Shown here: positions 1 to 5,314 of the stretch, one piece after another | How positions within the stretch are numbered: the first letter of the stretch is position 1 | How the letters are laid out: the number at the start of each line of letters is the position of its first letter | NCBI GenBank assembly: GCA_018712905.1 | Contig: DVGD01000086.1 | Coordinates: forward strand, 1-5,978 | Origin: Candidatus Avoscillospira stercoripullorum | GTDB taxonomy: Bacteria > Bacillota > Clostridia > Oscillospirales > Oscillospiraceae | DNA length: 5,978 bases | Direction: 5' to 3' | Notes under the pieces: generated by a model | Databases searched by the model: none | What the model was told of the DNA's origin: nothing | What the model saw: only the letters and a program-made list of their open reading frames with translations | Made by a program: the position numbers and the translations under genes

Positions 1-38
1 AAAAATCGACAAGCCCCTGACGGTGCTTGTCGATTTTT
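1..38 (-). terminator. Intrinsic terminator of tRNA-Leu, probably bidirectional
   Basis: A perfect 14-bp inverted repeat (1-14 pairs with 25-38) encloses a 10-base loop. Read on the minus strand, the GC-containing part of the stem ends in five T residues, as in a rho-independent terminator. It lies directly behind the minus-strand tRNA, and its first stem base is the final A of the tRNA CCA end. The plus-strand reading also ends in TTTTT (34-38), so it could also stop transcription arriving from the left of the window. Confidence 0.9.
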
Positions 39-125
39 GGTGCGCGAGGCGGGACTTGAACCCGCACGTGCGTAATGCACACTAGAACCTGAATCTAGCG
101 AGTCTGCCAATTCCACCACTCGCGC
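38..125 (-). tRNA. tRNA-Leu, anticodon CAG
   Basis: This is a class II tRNA that reads CUG codons. The acceptor stem is GCGCGAG (125-119) paired with CTCGCGC (48-42), a perfect 7 bp. The discriminator A is at 41, and the CCA end is encoded in the DNA (40-38). The T arm is seen as GCGGG-TTCAAGT-CCCGC (65-49). The anticodon stem CTAGA (98-94) pairs with TCTAG (86-82) around the loop TTCAGGT, which places anticodon CAG at 91-89. A long variable arm (stem GTGC/GCAC) lies between the anticodon and T arms, as expected for leucine. Its own promoter is just upstream and its terminator is immediately downstream, so it appears to be transcribed alone. Confidence 0.97.
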
Positions 126-141
126 ATTGGAATGCTGAAAT

Positions 142-170
142 ATAATATCACAGCTTTTCCCGGCTGTCAA
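142..170 (-). promoter_or_regulatory. Sigma-A promoter of tRNA-Leu
   Basis: On the minus strand there is a perfect -35 box TTGACA (170-165), a 17-base spacer, and a -10 box TATTAT (147-142). TGA directly precedes the -10 box, giving an extended -10 TGn. Transcription should start near 135, about ten bases before the mature tRNA 5' end at 125. Such a complete match is typical of strong stable-RNA promoters. Confidence 0.85.
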
Positions 171-220
171 CCATTTTTCGCATGGGACGGCGCATTCCGG
201 GCATCCTAAGAAAAAACGAA

Positions 221-226
221 AAGGAG
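221..226 (+). promoter_or_regulatory. Ribosome binding site that sets the tepA start
   Basis: AAGGAG lies 6 bases before the ATG at 233. The alternative in-frame ATG at 182 has no purine-rich site before it and would place this Shine-Dalgarno sequence inside the coding region. The 233 start is therefore preferred. Confidence 0.8.
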
Positions 227-232
227 ACAGCC

Positions 233-946
233 ATGGAAGAAGAGAAGAAGAACCAGCTGGAGGAGGAGCGAGAGCAGGTGCGGGAGTTTGGCTCCGCGCT
301 CCTTACGGGCAAGGACGGCAGCATCTACACCCTCACCATCATCGGCCAGGTGGAGGGGCACCAGCTCCTGCCCGAGACGGTGAAGACCACCAAATATGAG
401 CACGTCCTGCCCCTCCTGGCAACCATCGAGGAGAGCGACGACATTGACGGCCTTTTGATCCTCCTCAACACCGTGGGCGGAGACATCGAGGCCGGTCTTG
501 CCATTGCCGAGATGATCGCCGGGATGAAGAAGCCCACGGTGTCGCTGGTGTTGGGCGGCGGCCACTCCATCGGCATTCCTCTGGCGGTGTCGGCCAAGCG
601 GTGCATGATCGCTCCCACGGCCAGCATGACCATCCACCCGGTGCGCATGACCGGCGTGGTGGTGGGCGCACCCCAGACGTACCAATATTTTAACCGCATC
701 CAGGAGCAGATCGTGGACTTCGTCACGGCCAACTCCCGCATCAGCCGGGAGAAGTTCCTAAAGTATATGATGGCCACCGGCGAGATTGCCACAGACGTGG
801 GCTCGGTGGTCTACGGCCGGGAGGCGGTGCAGGTGGGGCTGGTGGATCAGCTTGGCAGCGTGGGCGACGCCCTCGCTTATCTCCACCAGGAGATTTCCAA
901 AGCAAAAGCCCCGGCCGAGGAGACCGGGGCCAAGCAGCAGGATTAA
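233..946 (+). CDS. tepA: TepA-like ClpP-fold serine protease
   Basis: The 237-residue product belongs to the ClpP/crotonase fold and most resembles TepA (YmfB) of Bacillus, a cytosolic ClpP-like protein of about 245 residues linked to translocation of secreted proteins and to membrane-associated proteolysis. The N-terminus is a charged helix rich in Glu, Lys and Gln (about 1-20). The core runs from about 25 to 220. LLNTVGGDIEAGLAIAE (77-93) is the oxyanion-side segment. GGGHS carries the probable nucleophile Ser112, and TIHPVR carries His135. Asp188 in TDVGSV, ahead of EAVQVGLVD, is the likely third catalytic residue by analogy with ClpP. There is no signal peptide or transmembrane segment. 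The last 15 residues (AKAPAEETGAK and onward) are coded by DNA that also forms the terminator of the convergent gene. In many Firmicutes tepA sits beside spoIIIE/ftsK, but here it stands alone. The family is clear; the client protein is unknown. Confidence 0.88.
   Translation: MEEEKKNQLEEEREQVREFGSALLTGKDGSIYTLTIIGQVEGHQLLPETVKTTKYEHVLPLLATIEESDDIDGLLILLNTVGGDIEAGLAIAEMIAGMKKPTVSLVLGGGHSIGIPLAVSAKRCMIAPTASMTIHPVRMTGVVVGAPQTYQYFNRIQEQIVDFVTANSRISREKFLKYMMATGEIATDVGSVVYGREAVQVGLVDQLGSVGDALAYLHQEISKAKAPAEETGAKQQD
899..930 (-). terminator. Terminator of the hydantoinase gene, inside tepA
   Basis: On the minus strand GCCCCGG (930-924) pairs perfectly with CCGGGGC (914-908) around a 9-base loop and is followed by TTTTGCTTT (907-899). 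It begins 12 bases after the hydantoinase stop codon, the usual place for an intrinsic terminator. On the plus strand the same hairpin is followed by CAAGCAG, with no T run, so it should not terminate tepA. Confidence 0.75.
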
Positions 947-2307
947 CACTTCCGAAAGAGGTACTTGCCCCGGGGGGCGCCGAGGATCTCGCCCTTGTCC
1001 ACGGTGAGATGGCCGCGGAGGTAGACCTGGTCGATCTTGCCCTGGGTGATGAAGCCCTCGTAGGGGCTGTAGTCCACGTTGGCGGCCTGGTCGGCTGCTG
1101 TAATGCGCCCCTGGGCGTCCGGGTCGAGCACCACGATGTCGGCGTCGCTGCCGGGGGCGAGGATGCCCTTCTTGGGAAAGGCGCCGTAGAGCTTGGCAGG
1201 CGTCTCAGAAAGGAGGGCGCACATCTGCGGTGCGCTGATGCGTCCCTTGGCCACGCCCTCGGAGTAGAGGAGGATGCCCCTGGTCTCCACGCCGGGCAGG
1301 CCGCCGGGAATCCTGGTGAAGTCGCCCCTGCCGGCGTCCTTCTGGGCGAGGGTGAAGGAGCAGTGGTCGGTGGAGATGGTCTGAATGGTGCCGTCGGAGA
1401 GGGCTTTCCAGAGGGCGTCCTGGTCTTCCCGCTCCCGGAGGGGCGGCGCGCAGACGTACCGGGCGGCCATGGAGTAGTCCTCGTTTTCATAGCGGCTGCG
1501 GTCGAGGAGGAGGTACTGCGGGCACGTCTCCACATACACGGTCTGTCCCCGCGCCCGGGCGGCACGCACCTCCTCCAAGGCCTCCTTGGTGGAGAGGTGG
1601 ACGATCATCACCGGCGCGTCTGCCACCTGCGCCATGCGAAGAAGGCTCCCCACGGCCTCTGCCTCCAACGCATTGGGGCGGGTGGCCGGGTGGCTACTGG
1701 GCGCGGTCTCGCCCTTTTCGAGCTTCTCGGCGATGAGCGCGTCGATGACGCCGGCGTTTTCGCAGTGCACCCCGGCGAAGGCGTTAAACTTTTTCAGCTC
1801 CACCAGGGCGCAATAGAGATCCCGGTCGCCGATCATCATGGCCGGGTAGGTCATGTACATCTTGAAGGTGGGGATGCCCGCGGCGATCATGTCGGGGATC
1901 TCCCGGCGGATTCCGGCGTTCCAGTCGTCGATGGTCATGTGGAAGCCGTAGTCGCAGGCGGACTTCCCGTCGGCCTTCTCGTGCCAGAGCTTCAGGCCAT
2001 AGGCCAGGGTTTCGCCCTTGTTGGGGCAGGCAAAGTCGATGATTGTGGTGGTGCCGCCCCGGACGGCAGCCCGGGTACCGGTTTGGAAGTCGTCGGCGGT
2101 GGTGGTGTTGGCCACGTCCAGGTCGAAGTGGGTGTGGGCGTCGAGAAAGCCGGGGAAGAGGAGCTTCCCGGTGACGTCCACCACCGTGGCGTCGGGGCAG
2201 GAGAGGGTGGGCGCGACGGCGGCGACCAGCTCGTCCTCCACCAGCACGTCCATGCGGCTTACACCCGAAGCGGAGACCACGTGGCCGCCTTGGAAGAGCA
2301 GTTTCAT
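943..2307 (-). CDS. hydA: D-hydantoinase / dihydropyrimidinase family amidohydrolase
   Basis: The 454-residue cytosolic enzyme is of usual length for this family of binuclear metal hydrolases, which open cyclic amides such as hydantoins or 5,6-dihydropyrimidines to N-carbamoyl products. All six metal-site residues are visible and spaced as in characterised D-hydantoinases: His58 and His60 (DAHTHFD), Lys149 (TFKMYM, the carboxylated lysine), His181 (VHCEN), His237 (VHLST) and Asp314 (STDHCSF). Tyr154 matches the usual substrate-contacting tyrosine. Two other positions differ from classical enzymes: APPLR (Ala287) where SPPLR is usual, and IPGGLPGVETR (Gly335) where PNG is usual. The exact substrate is therefore open, and allantoin-like or other cyclic ureides are possible. 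The start at 2307 follows AAAGGAG by 8 bases. An in-frame GTG at 2349 lies upstream of the -10 box and is rejected. The gene appears monocistronic, with its own promoter and terminator, and no other pyrimidine or purine gene is in the window. Confidence 0.9.
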   Translation of the reverse strand: MKLLFQGGHVVSASGVSRMDVLVEDELVAAVAPTLSCPDATVVDVTGKLLFPGFLDAHTHFDLDVANTTTADDFQTGTRAAVRGGTTTIIDFACPNKGETLAYGLKLWHEKADGKSACDYGFHMTIDDWNAGIRREIPDMIAAGIPTFKMYMTYPAMMIGDRDLYCALVELKKFNAFAGVHCENAGVIDALIAEKLEKGETAPSSHPATRPNALEAEAVGSLLRMAQVADAPVMIVHLSTKEALEEVRAARARGQTVYVETCPQYLLLDRSRYENEDYSMAARYVCAPPLREREDQDALWKALSDGTIQTISTDHCSFTLAQKDAGRGDFTRIPGGLPGVETRGILLYSEGVAKGRISAPQMCALLSETPAKLYGAFPKKGILAPGSDADIVVLDPDAQGRITAADQAANVDYSPYEGFITQGKIDQVYLRGHLTVDKGEILGAPRGKYLFRKC

Positions 2308-2315
2308 GGCGATGG

Positions 2316-2322
2316 CTCCTTT
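2316..2322 (-). promoter_or_regulatory. Ribosome binding site that sets the hydantoinase start
   Basis: On the minus strand AAAGGAG (2322-2316) lies 8 bases before the ATG at 2307, which opens the protein MKLLFQGG. This near-ideal Shine-Dalgarno site supports the 454-residue product over a longer GTG-started version. Confidence 0.85.
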
Positions 2323-2335
2323 CTGTTGGATAGTC

Positions 2336-2368
2336 CCATTGTACCACACTTTTGAAAAATAACAATGG
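2336..2368. other. Possible operator: 7-bp inverted repeat over the hydantoinase promoter
   Basis: CCATTGT (2336-2342) and ACAATGG (2362-2368) are perfect inverted copies separated by 19 bases. One arm covers the -10 box and the other overlaps the -35 box of the hydantoinase promoter, which would suit a dimeric regulator. The arms are short, so chance remains a fair explanation. Confidence 0.3.
2338..2365 (-). promoter_or_regulatory. Promoter of the hydantoinase gene
   Basis: On the minus strand the -35 box is TTGTTA (2365-2360, 4 of 6 consensus bases), the spacer is 16 bases, and the -10 box is TACAAT (2343-2338, 5 of 6). TGG just upstream of the -10 box gives an extended -10. Transcription should start near 2331, leaving a leader of about 24 bases that carries the ribosome binding site. 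Confidence 0.65.
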
Positions 2369-2381
2369 CCGCAGAAGGGAG

Positions 2382-2410
2382 TTTACGCCGGGAGAATTTT
2401 ATAGTAAAAT
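2382..2410 (+). promoter_or_regulatory. Promoter of yhaM
   Basis: TTTACG (2382-2387, 4 of 6 consensus bases), a 17-base spacer and TAAAAT (2405-2410, 5 of 6) form a plausible sigma-A promoter. It points away from the hydantoinase promoter, with the two -35 boxes only 16 bases apart. The expected start near 2417 gives a short leader to the yhaM ATG at 2443. GAGG (2434-2437), 5 bases before that ATG, is the only and rather modest ribosome binding site. Confidence 0.6.
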
Positions 2411-2442
2411 AGACGGGTACACTAACAAACTGCGAGGTAGCT

Positions 2443-3384
2443 ATGAAACTGGACGAACTGCGGGTGGGAGATAACTTTACCGGCTTTTATCTCCTCCGAA
2501 ATATTATGATGAAGACCTCCAAGACCGGCAAGCCCTACATGGCGGCCTCCCTGGCCGACCGCACCGGCTCCGTCGACGCCAAGGCCTGGGACTACCCGGG
2601 TCCCATCTCCCCGGCGGACGATGGCAAGGTGGTGAAGGTGCAGGGCGTGATGCAGGAGTTCCGGGGCATGCCCCAGATCACCATGGAGAAGGTGCGCCTG
2701 GCGCAGCCGGAGGAGTACGACAGCATCCTGGATGACCTGGTGCCCTCGGCGCCCATCAACCGCGACGAGGCCTATGCCCGGGTGGAGGCGCTGGTGGATT
2801 CCATGGCCGACACGGATTTCCAGGCGGTGTGCCGGGCGTTTCTCAGCCGCCATGGCGCCGAGTTCCGGCGATATCCCGCGGCCAAGACCGTGCACCACGG
2901 CTTCGTGGGCGGCCTCTTGATGCACACGGTGGACATGCTGGTTTTGGCGGACTTTTTGGCGGGGAAGTACCAAGGCGTGGTGAATCGGGATTTGCTCCTG
3001 GCCGGAACGCTCCTGCACGACATGGCCAAGCTCAAAGAGTTTGTGGTCTCCCAGCTGGGGGTGGTGACGGAGTACTCCCTGCCGGGGCAGCTTTTGGGGC
3101 ACCTGGTTATGGGCGCAGAGGAGGTGGCCGAGGTCTGCCGGACGCTTGCCGTACCCGAGGAGAAGGCGATTCTTCTCCAGCACCTGCTCCTCTCCCATCA
3201 CGGCCAGCCGGAATTCGGCGCGGCGGTGGTACCCCAGTGCGCCGAGGCAGAGCTCCTGTCGGCCATTGACAACATCGACAGCCGCATGGAGATCTACCGG
3301 GAGAATTTGGAAAACACCCCGGAGGGGCAGTTTTCCCCCAGGATTTTCGCCCTGGAGCGGCGGATTTACCACCATACACTGTAG
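2443..3384 (+). CDS. yhaM: YhaM-type 3'-5' exoribonuclease
   Basis: The 313-residue protein matches Bacillus YhaM (314 residues) in length and architecture. YhaM is a cytosolic metal-dependent 3'-5' exonuclease that trims RNA ends and can also act on DNA. Residues about 10-90 form an OB-fold nucleic-acid-binding domain (SLADRTGSVDAKAWD, then VVKVQGVMQEFRGMPQI). Residues about 145-290 form the HD-type catalytic domain. Its metal-binding signature is visible as His161 (GGLLMHTVDM), His192-Asp193 (LLHDMAK), His220 (LLGHLVMG) and His252-His253 (LLSHHGQPEFGA), with Asp276 and Asp279 near the end (IDNIDSRME). The C-terminus (FALERRIYHHTL) ends close to the expected length, so the gene appears intact. 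It has its own divergent promoter. Its TAG stop lies inside a GTAGGGG motif shared with the downstream repeats. Confidence 0.93.
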   Translation: MKLDELRVGDNFTGFYLLRNIMMKTSKTGKPYMAASLADRTGSVDAKAWDYPGPISPADDGKVVKVQGVMQEFRGMPQITMEKVRLAQPEEYDSILDDLVPSAPINRDEAYARVEALVDSMADTDFQAVCRAFLSRHGAEFRRYPAAKTVHHGFVGGLLMHTVDMLVLADFLAGKYQGVVNRDLLLAGTLLHDMAKLKEFVVSQLGVVTEYSLPGQLLGHLVMGAEEVAEVCRTLAVPEEKAILLQHLLLSHHGQPEFGAAVVPQCAEAELLSAIDNIDSRMEIYRENLENTPEGQFSPRIFALERRIYHHTL

Positions 3385-3387
3385 GGG
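3381..3387 (+). repeat. Solitary GTAGGGG repeat end over the yhaM stop codon
   Basis: GTAGGGG here is identical to the left end (3560-3566) and the inverted right end (CCCCTAC, 3632-3638) of the 79-bp element downstream. The yhaM stop TAG (3382-3384) is part of it. It may be the remaining end of an older or interrupted element, but seven bases alone cannot prove this. Confidence 0.4.
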
Positions 3388-3395
3388 CAGCCTCA

Positions 3396-3540
3396 GGCCT
3401 CCCCTTGAGGGGAGGTGGCGCGCGCAGCGCGACGGAGAGGTGTGAAGAGCTGGCGGAACAGACCAGGCTGGTTCCTCGCACAGGTGCGGTCACACCTCTC
3501 AGTCATGGCTTCGCCATGCCAGCTCCCCTCAAGGGGAGCC
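3396..3540. repeat. 145-bp palindromic MITE-like element with 50-bp inverted ends
   Basis: The left arm (3396-3445) and right arm (3490-3540) are imperfect inverted copies. Both start with GGC(C)TCCCCTTGAGGGGAG, continue as a TGGC block, and end with GAGAGGTGTGA. Each arm also holds its own hairpins: CCTCCCC/GGGGAGG with loop TTGA, then GCGCG-type pairing on the left and ATGGC/GCCAT on the right. The two arms differ in the loop region but keep the ability to fold, a pattern of compensating change. The 44 bases between the arms encode nothing recognisable. No transposase is present and no clear target duplication is seen. It lies just after yhaM and would form a long folded 3' tail on its transcript. 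Similar repeats are, from memory, frequent in Oscillospiraceae genomes. Confidence 0.8.
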
Positions 3541-3559
3541 TTTGGTGCGTTGGAAATTT

Positions 3560-3638
3560 GTAGGGGTCGATCTCCTGATCGACCCGTGCCGCGCAAGCGG
3601 CCAAAAGGCCGCCGGGCGGATATATAATCCGCCCCTAC
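3560..3638. repeat. 79-bp triple-hairpin element bounded by GTAGGGG and CCCCTAC
   Basis: The outer ends GTAGGGG (3560-3566) and CCCCTAC (3632-3638) are perfect inverted copies. Inside are three perfect hairpins in a row: a 9-bp stem GGGTCGATC (3564-3572) with 3577-3585; a 6-bp stem GCGGCC (3597-3602) with 3607-3612 around AAAA; and an 8-bp stem GGGCGGAT (3614-3621) with 3627-3634. The first and third hairpins differ in sequence but occupy mirrored positions. No open reading frame of interest is present. It resembles short interspersed palindromic repeats rather than an insertion sequence. Confidence 0.75.
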
Positions 3639-3651
3639 GGGTGCGGTGCGC

Positions 3652-3685
3652 AAAAAAGGATGCAGGCTTCTTCCTGCATCCTTTT
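3652..3685. terminator. Bidirectional intrinsic terminator between yhaM and the binding-protein gene
   Basis: A perfect 13-bp stem (3654-3666 with 3673-3685) with a 6-base loop is flanked by TTTT on the plus strand and by six T residues on the minus strand. It can therefore end both the yhaM transcript and the minus-strand pgeF-lipoprotein transcript. It overlaps the TAA stop (3686-3684) of the lipoprotein gene by two bases. Confidence 0.88.
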
Positions 3686-5300
3686 ATGATTCTGCCGCCG
3701 CCGTGGTGGCCGGGCGGATGACCCAGTCCAGGGCGGGGGAGAGGGATTGCACGCTCCCTCGGGTGGCGTAGAGGGCATAGGTCTTATAGAGCACCGGGCA
3801 GAAATAGCCCTGCTCCATCACCCGCTTGCAGAGGTCGTAGGCGTTGCCGCTGTTTTCCAGCATGGCCGCGCAGAGGTTGAAGGTGGTGCTGTTGGAGAGA
3901 TCGCCGTAGGCCGCGTCGCCGCCCTCCCGGAAGAAAATCCCTAAATCATAAGTAGGCGAGAGGCGCACCTCGCCATAGTAGAGGTCGAAATTTCCATACC
4001 GCAGGGCATTGCGGTACTCCTCCTCGTCCAGCGCCTGCACCGTGATCTCCATGCCCAAGTCATTGAGGGCGGCGGCAATGCGGTTTGCCGTCTCCACCCG
4101 CTGGGCGCTTCCTGCGCTCACGATCATGGTGCCGCCCACGGTCTCGGGGTAGCCGTCCACGTAGACGTCGAGAAGGCCGTCTTCGGTGTAGTCCTCCACC
4201 TGGGCTTCCTCCATGAGCGCCCAGAAGGCCGAGAGATCCAGGTCGAAGTCCGCCGCCAGACCGGCGTCATAGTAGGGGCTGTTGGGGGGCGCGGGCAGGG
4301 AAGTGGCTTCGGCGAAGCCGCCCAGATCCTTGGCCACGATGGTCTCCCGGTCGATGGCGAAGGTGACGGCGGCGCGGATGGCGCTGTGGGAGAAGACGTC
4401 GGAGTTGGTGTTGAAGCCCACGTACTGCATCACCGTGGTGGGGCAGCTCCAGAGCTCATAGTCGCTCTCGTTGTGGAAGGTGGCGTAGGCCGTGGAGTTG
4501 GGGTCGGTGTAGACCAGGTTCACGGTGCCGTATTCAAACTTGTCGCGAATGTCCGTGGCCGTGGTGCAGGAAGTGAGCTCCACCCGCTCGTAGCCCAGGG
4601 GCGATTCTCCGCCCCACCACTGCTGGAAGGCCGTGAGCACGTCGCCGTTCTGGTAGCGGTAGGCGCCTGTGCCGTCGGGCACCGCCGCCTCGCCGCTGCC
4701 AGAGCGCACGATGGGAAAGTCCAGAAGGAGCGCCACGGATTCATAGCTGGTGTCGGTCTGGATGATGAGTGTATCGGTGCCCTGGGCGGCTACAGAGGTG
4801 AAGTGGCGAAAGCGCCCGTCGTAGTAGCTACTGTCCCGCGCCAGGGTGTAGGAGTAGACCACGTCCTCGGCGGTGAGCGATGCGCCGGAGTGGAATTTGA
4901 CCCCTTGGCGCAGGGTGATGGTGGTGGTGAGGCCGTCCTCGGAAATGGCCGTATCGGCGGCCAGCACCGGCTGGGCGATGTACTGGCTGTCCATGGCATA
5001 GAGGGGCTCATAGAGGAGGGAGAAGATCGCCCGGTTGGTAAAGCTGGTGCAGGTGTAGGGATTGAGGCCGTAGTCCTTTTGGTAGGGAAGGCACAGCACC
5101 TCCGGCGCCTGGGTCTCGGTGAGCACGGTTTCCGAGGCCATCTCCTCCGGCGGCGTCTCCTGGGACTGAGAATCGTCCTGGGCAGTCTCCTGGCTCTCCC
5201 GGGTAAAGAAGGACGTGAGCCGCTCCAGGGAGATCGAGCAGCCGCCCAGCATGGTCAGCATCAGCGCCAGCGCCAGGACGAAACTGATTCGCCGCTTCAA
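3684..5300 (-). CDS. Dipeptide/oligopeptide-type ABC transporter substrate-binding lipoprotein
   Basis: The product is about 538 residues and belongs to solute-binding protein family 5 (DppA/OppA type), which captures peptides, nickel complexes or related ligands outside the membrane for an ABC importer. A lipoprotein signal is clear: MKRR, a hydrophobic stretch, then LGGC with the acylated Cys21. A Ser/Thr/Glu/Gln-rich linker (about 34-67) precedes the folded part. Family hallmarks are FHSG followed by TAEDVVYSYT (about 136-152), GTGAYRY (210-216), IRAAVTFAIDRETIV (308-322) and FDLYYGEVRLSPTYD (438-452). The start chosen is TTG at 5300, because GTGAGG lies 8 bases before it and the product then begins with a canonical signal peptide. 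A GTG at 5309, adding three residues, lacks a spaced site. No permease or ATPase gene is adjacent, and the terminator follows at once, so it is an orphan binding protein. The ligand cannot be told from sequence. Confidence 0.9.
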   Translation of the reverse strand: MKRRISFVLALALMLTMLGGCSISLERLTSFFTRESQETAQDDSQSQETPPEEMASETVLTETQAPEVLCLPYQKDYGLNPYTCTSFTNRAIFSLLYEPLYAMDSQYIAQPVLAADTAISEDGLTTTITLRQGVKFHSGASLTAEDVVYSYTLARDSSYYDGRFRHFTSVAAQGTDTLIIQTDTSYESVALLLDFPIVRSGSGEAAVPDGTGAYRYQNGDVLTAFQQWWGGESPLGYERVELTSCTTATDIRDKFEYGTVNLVYTDPNSTAYATFHNESDYELWSCPTTVMQYVGFNTNSDVFSHSAIRAAVTFAIDRETIVAKDLGGFAEATSLPAPPNSPYYDAGLAADFDLDLSAFWALMEEAQVEDYTEDGLLDVYVDGYPETVGGTMIVSAGSAQRVETANRIAAALNDLGMEITVQALDEEEYRNALRYGNFDLYYGEVRLSPTYDLGIFFREGGDAAYGDLSNSTTFNLCAAMLENSGNAYDLCKRVMEQGYFCPVLYKTYALYATRGSVQSLSPALDWVIRPATTAAAES

Positions 5301-5308
5301 GAAGAACA

Positions 5309-5314
5309 CCTCAC
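5309..5314 (-). promoter_or_regulatory. Ribosome binding site overlapping the pgeF stop codon
   Basis: On the minus strand GTGAGG (5314-5309) contains the TGA stop of pgeF (5313-5311) and lies 8 bases before the TTG start of the lipoprotein gene at 5300. Ribosomes ending pgeF would sit on the next start signal, which suggests translational coupling. Confidence 0.65.

Noticed and set aside
150..167. ACAGC/GCTGT inverted repeat within the tRNA promoter spacer as an operator
   Set aside because: The arms are only 5 bases long and no further support is seen; chance is sufficient.
182..232. Extended tepA N-terminus from the ATG at 182
   Set aside because: There is no Shine-Dalgarno site before it, while the ATG at 233 has AAGGAG at ideal spacing.
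2308..2349. Extended hydantoinase start at GTG 2349
   Set aside because: It lies upstream of the predicted -10 box and would be outside the transcript; the ATG at 2307 has a strong ribosome binding site.
1009..2355. Long plus-strand open frame of 448 codons
   Set aside because: It lies opposite the well-supported hydantoinase gene, has low-complexity Gly/Val/His-rich content and no family motif, and is a high-GC shadow.
3415..3627. Plus-strand 70-codon open frame across the repeats
   Set aside because: It runs through both palindromic elements, is Arg/Pro-rich, and has no convincing ribosome binding site, so it reflects repeat sequence rather than a gene.
3621..3628. TATAAT inside the third hairpin of the 79-bp element as a promoter
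   Set aside because: No -35 match at proper spacing and no downstream plus-strand gene; it is part of the repeat loop and stem.
3396..3638. CRISPR array or attachment site in the repeat cluster
   Set aside because: The repeats are inverted rather than direct, there are no regular spacers, and no cas or integrase gene is near.
3393..3653. Minus-strand 86-codon open frame across the repeats
   Set aside because: Same reason: it is built from repeat DNA and has no family resemblance.
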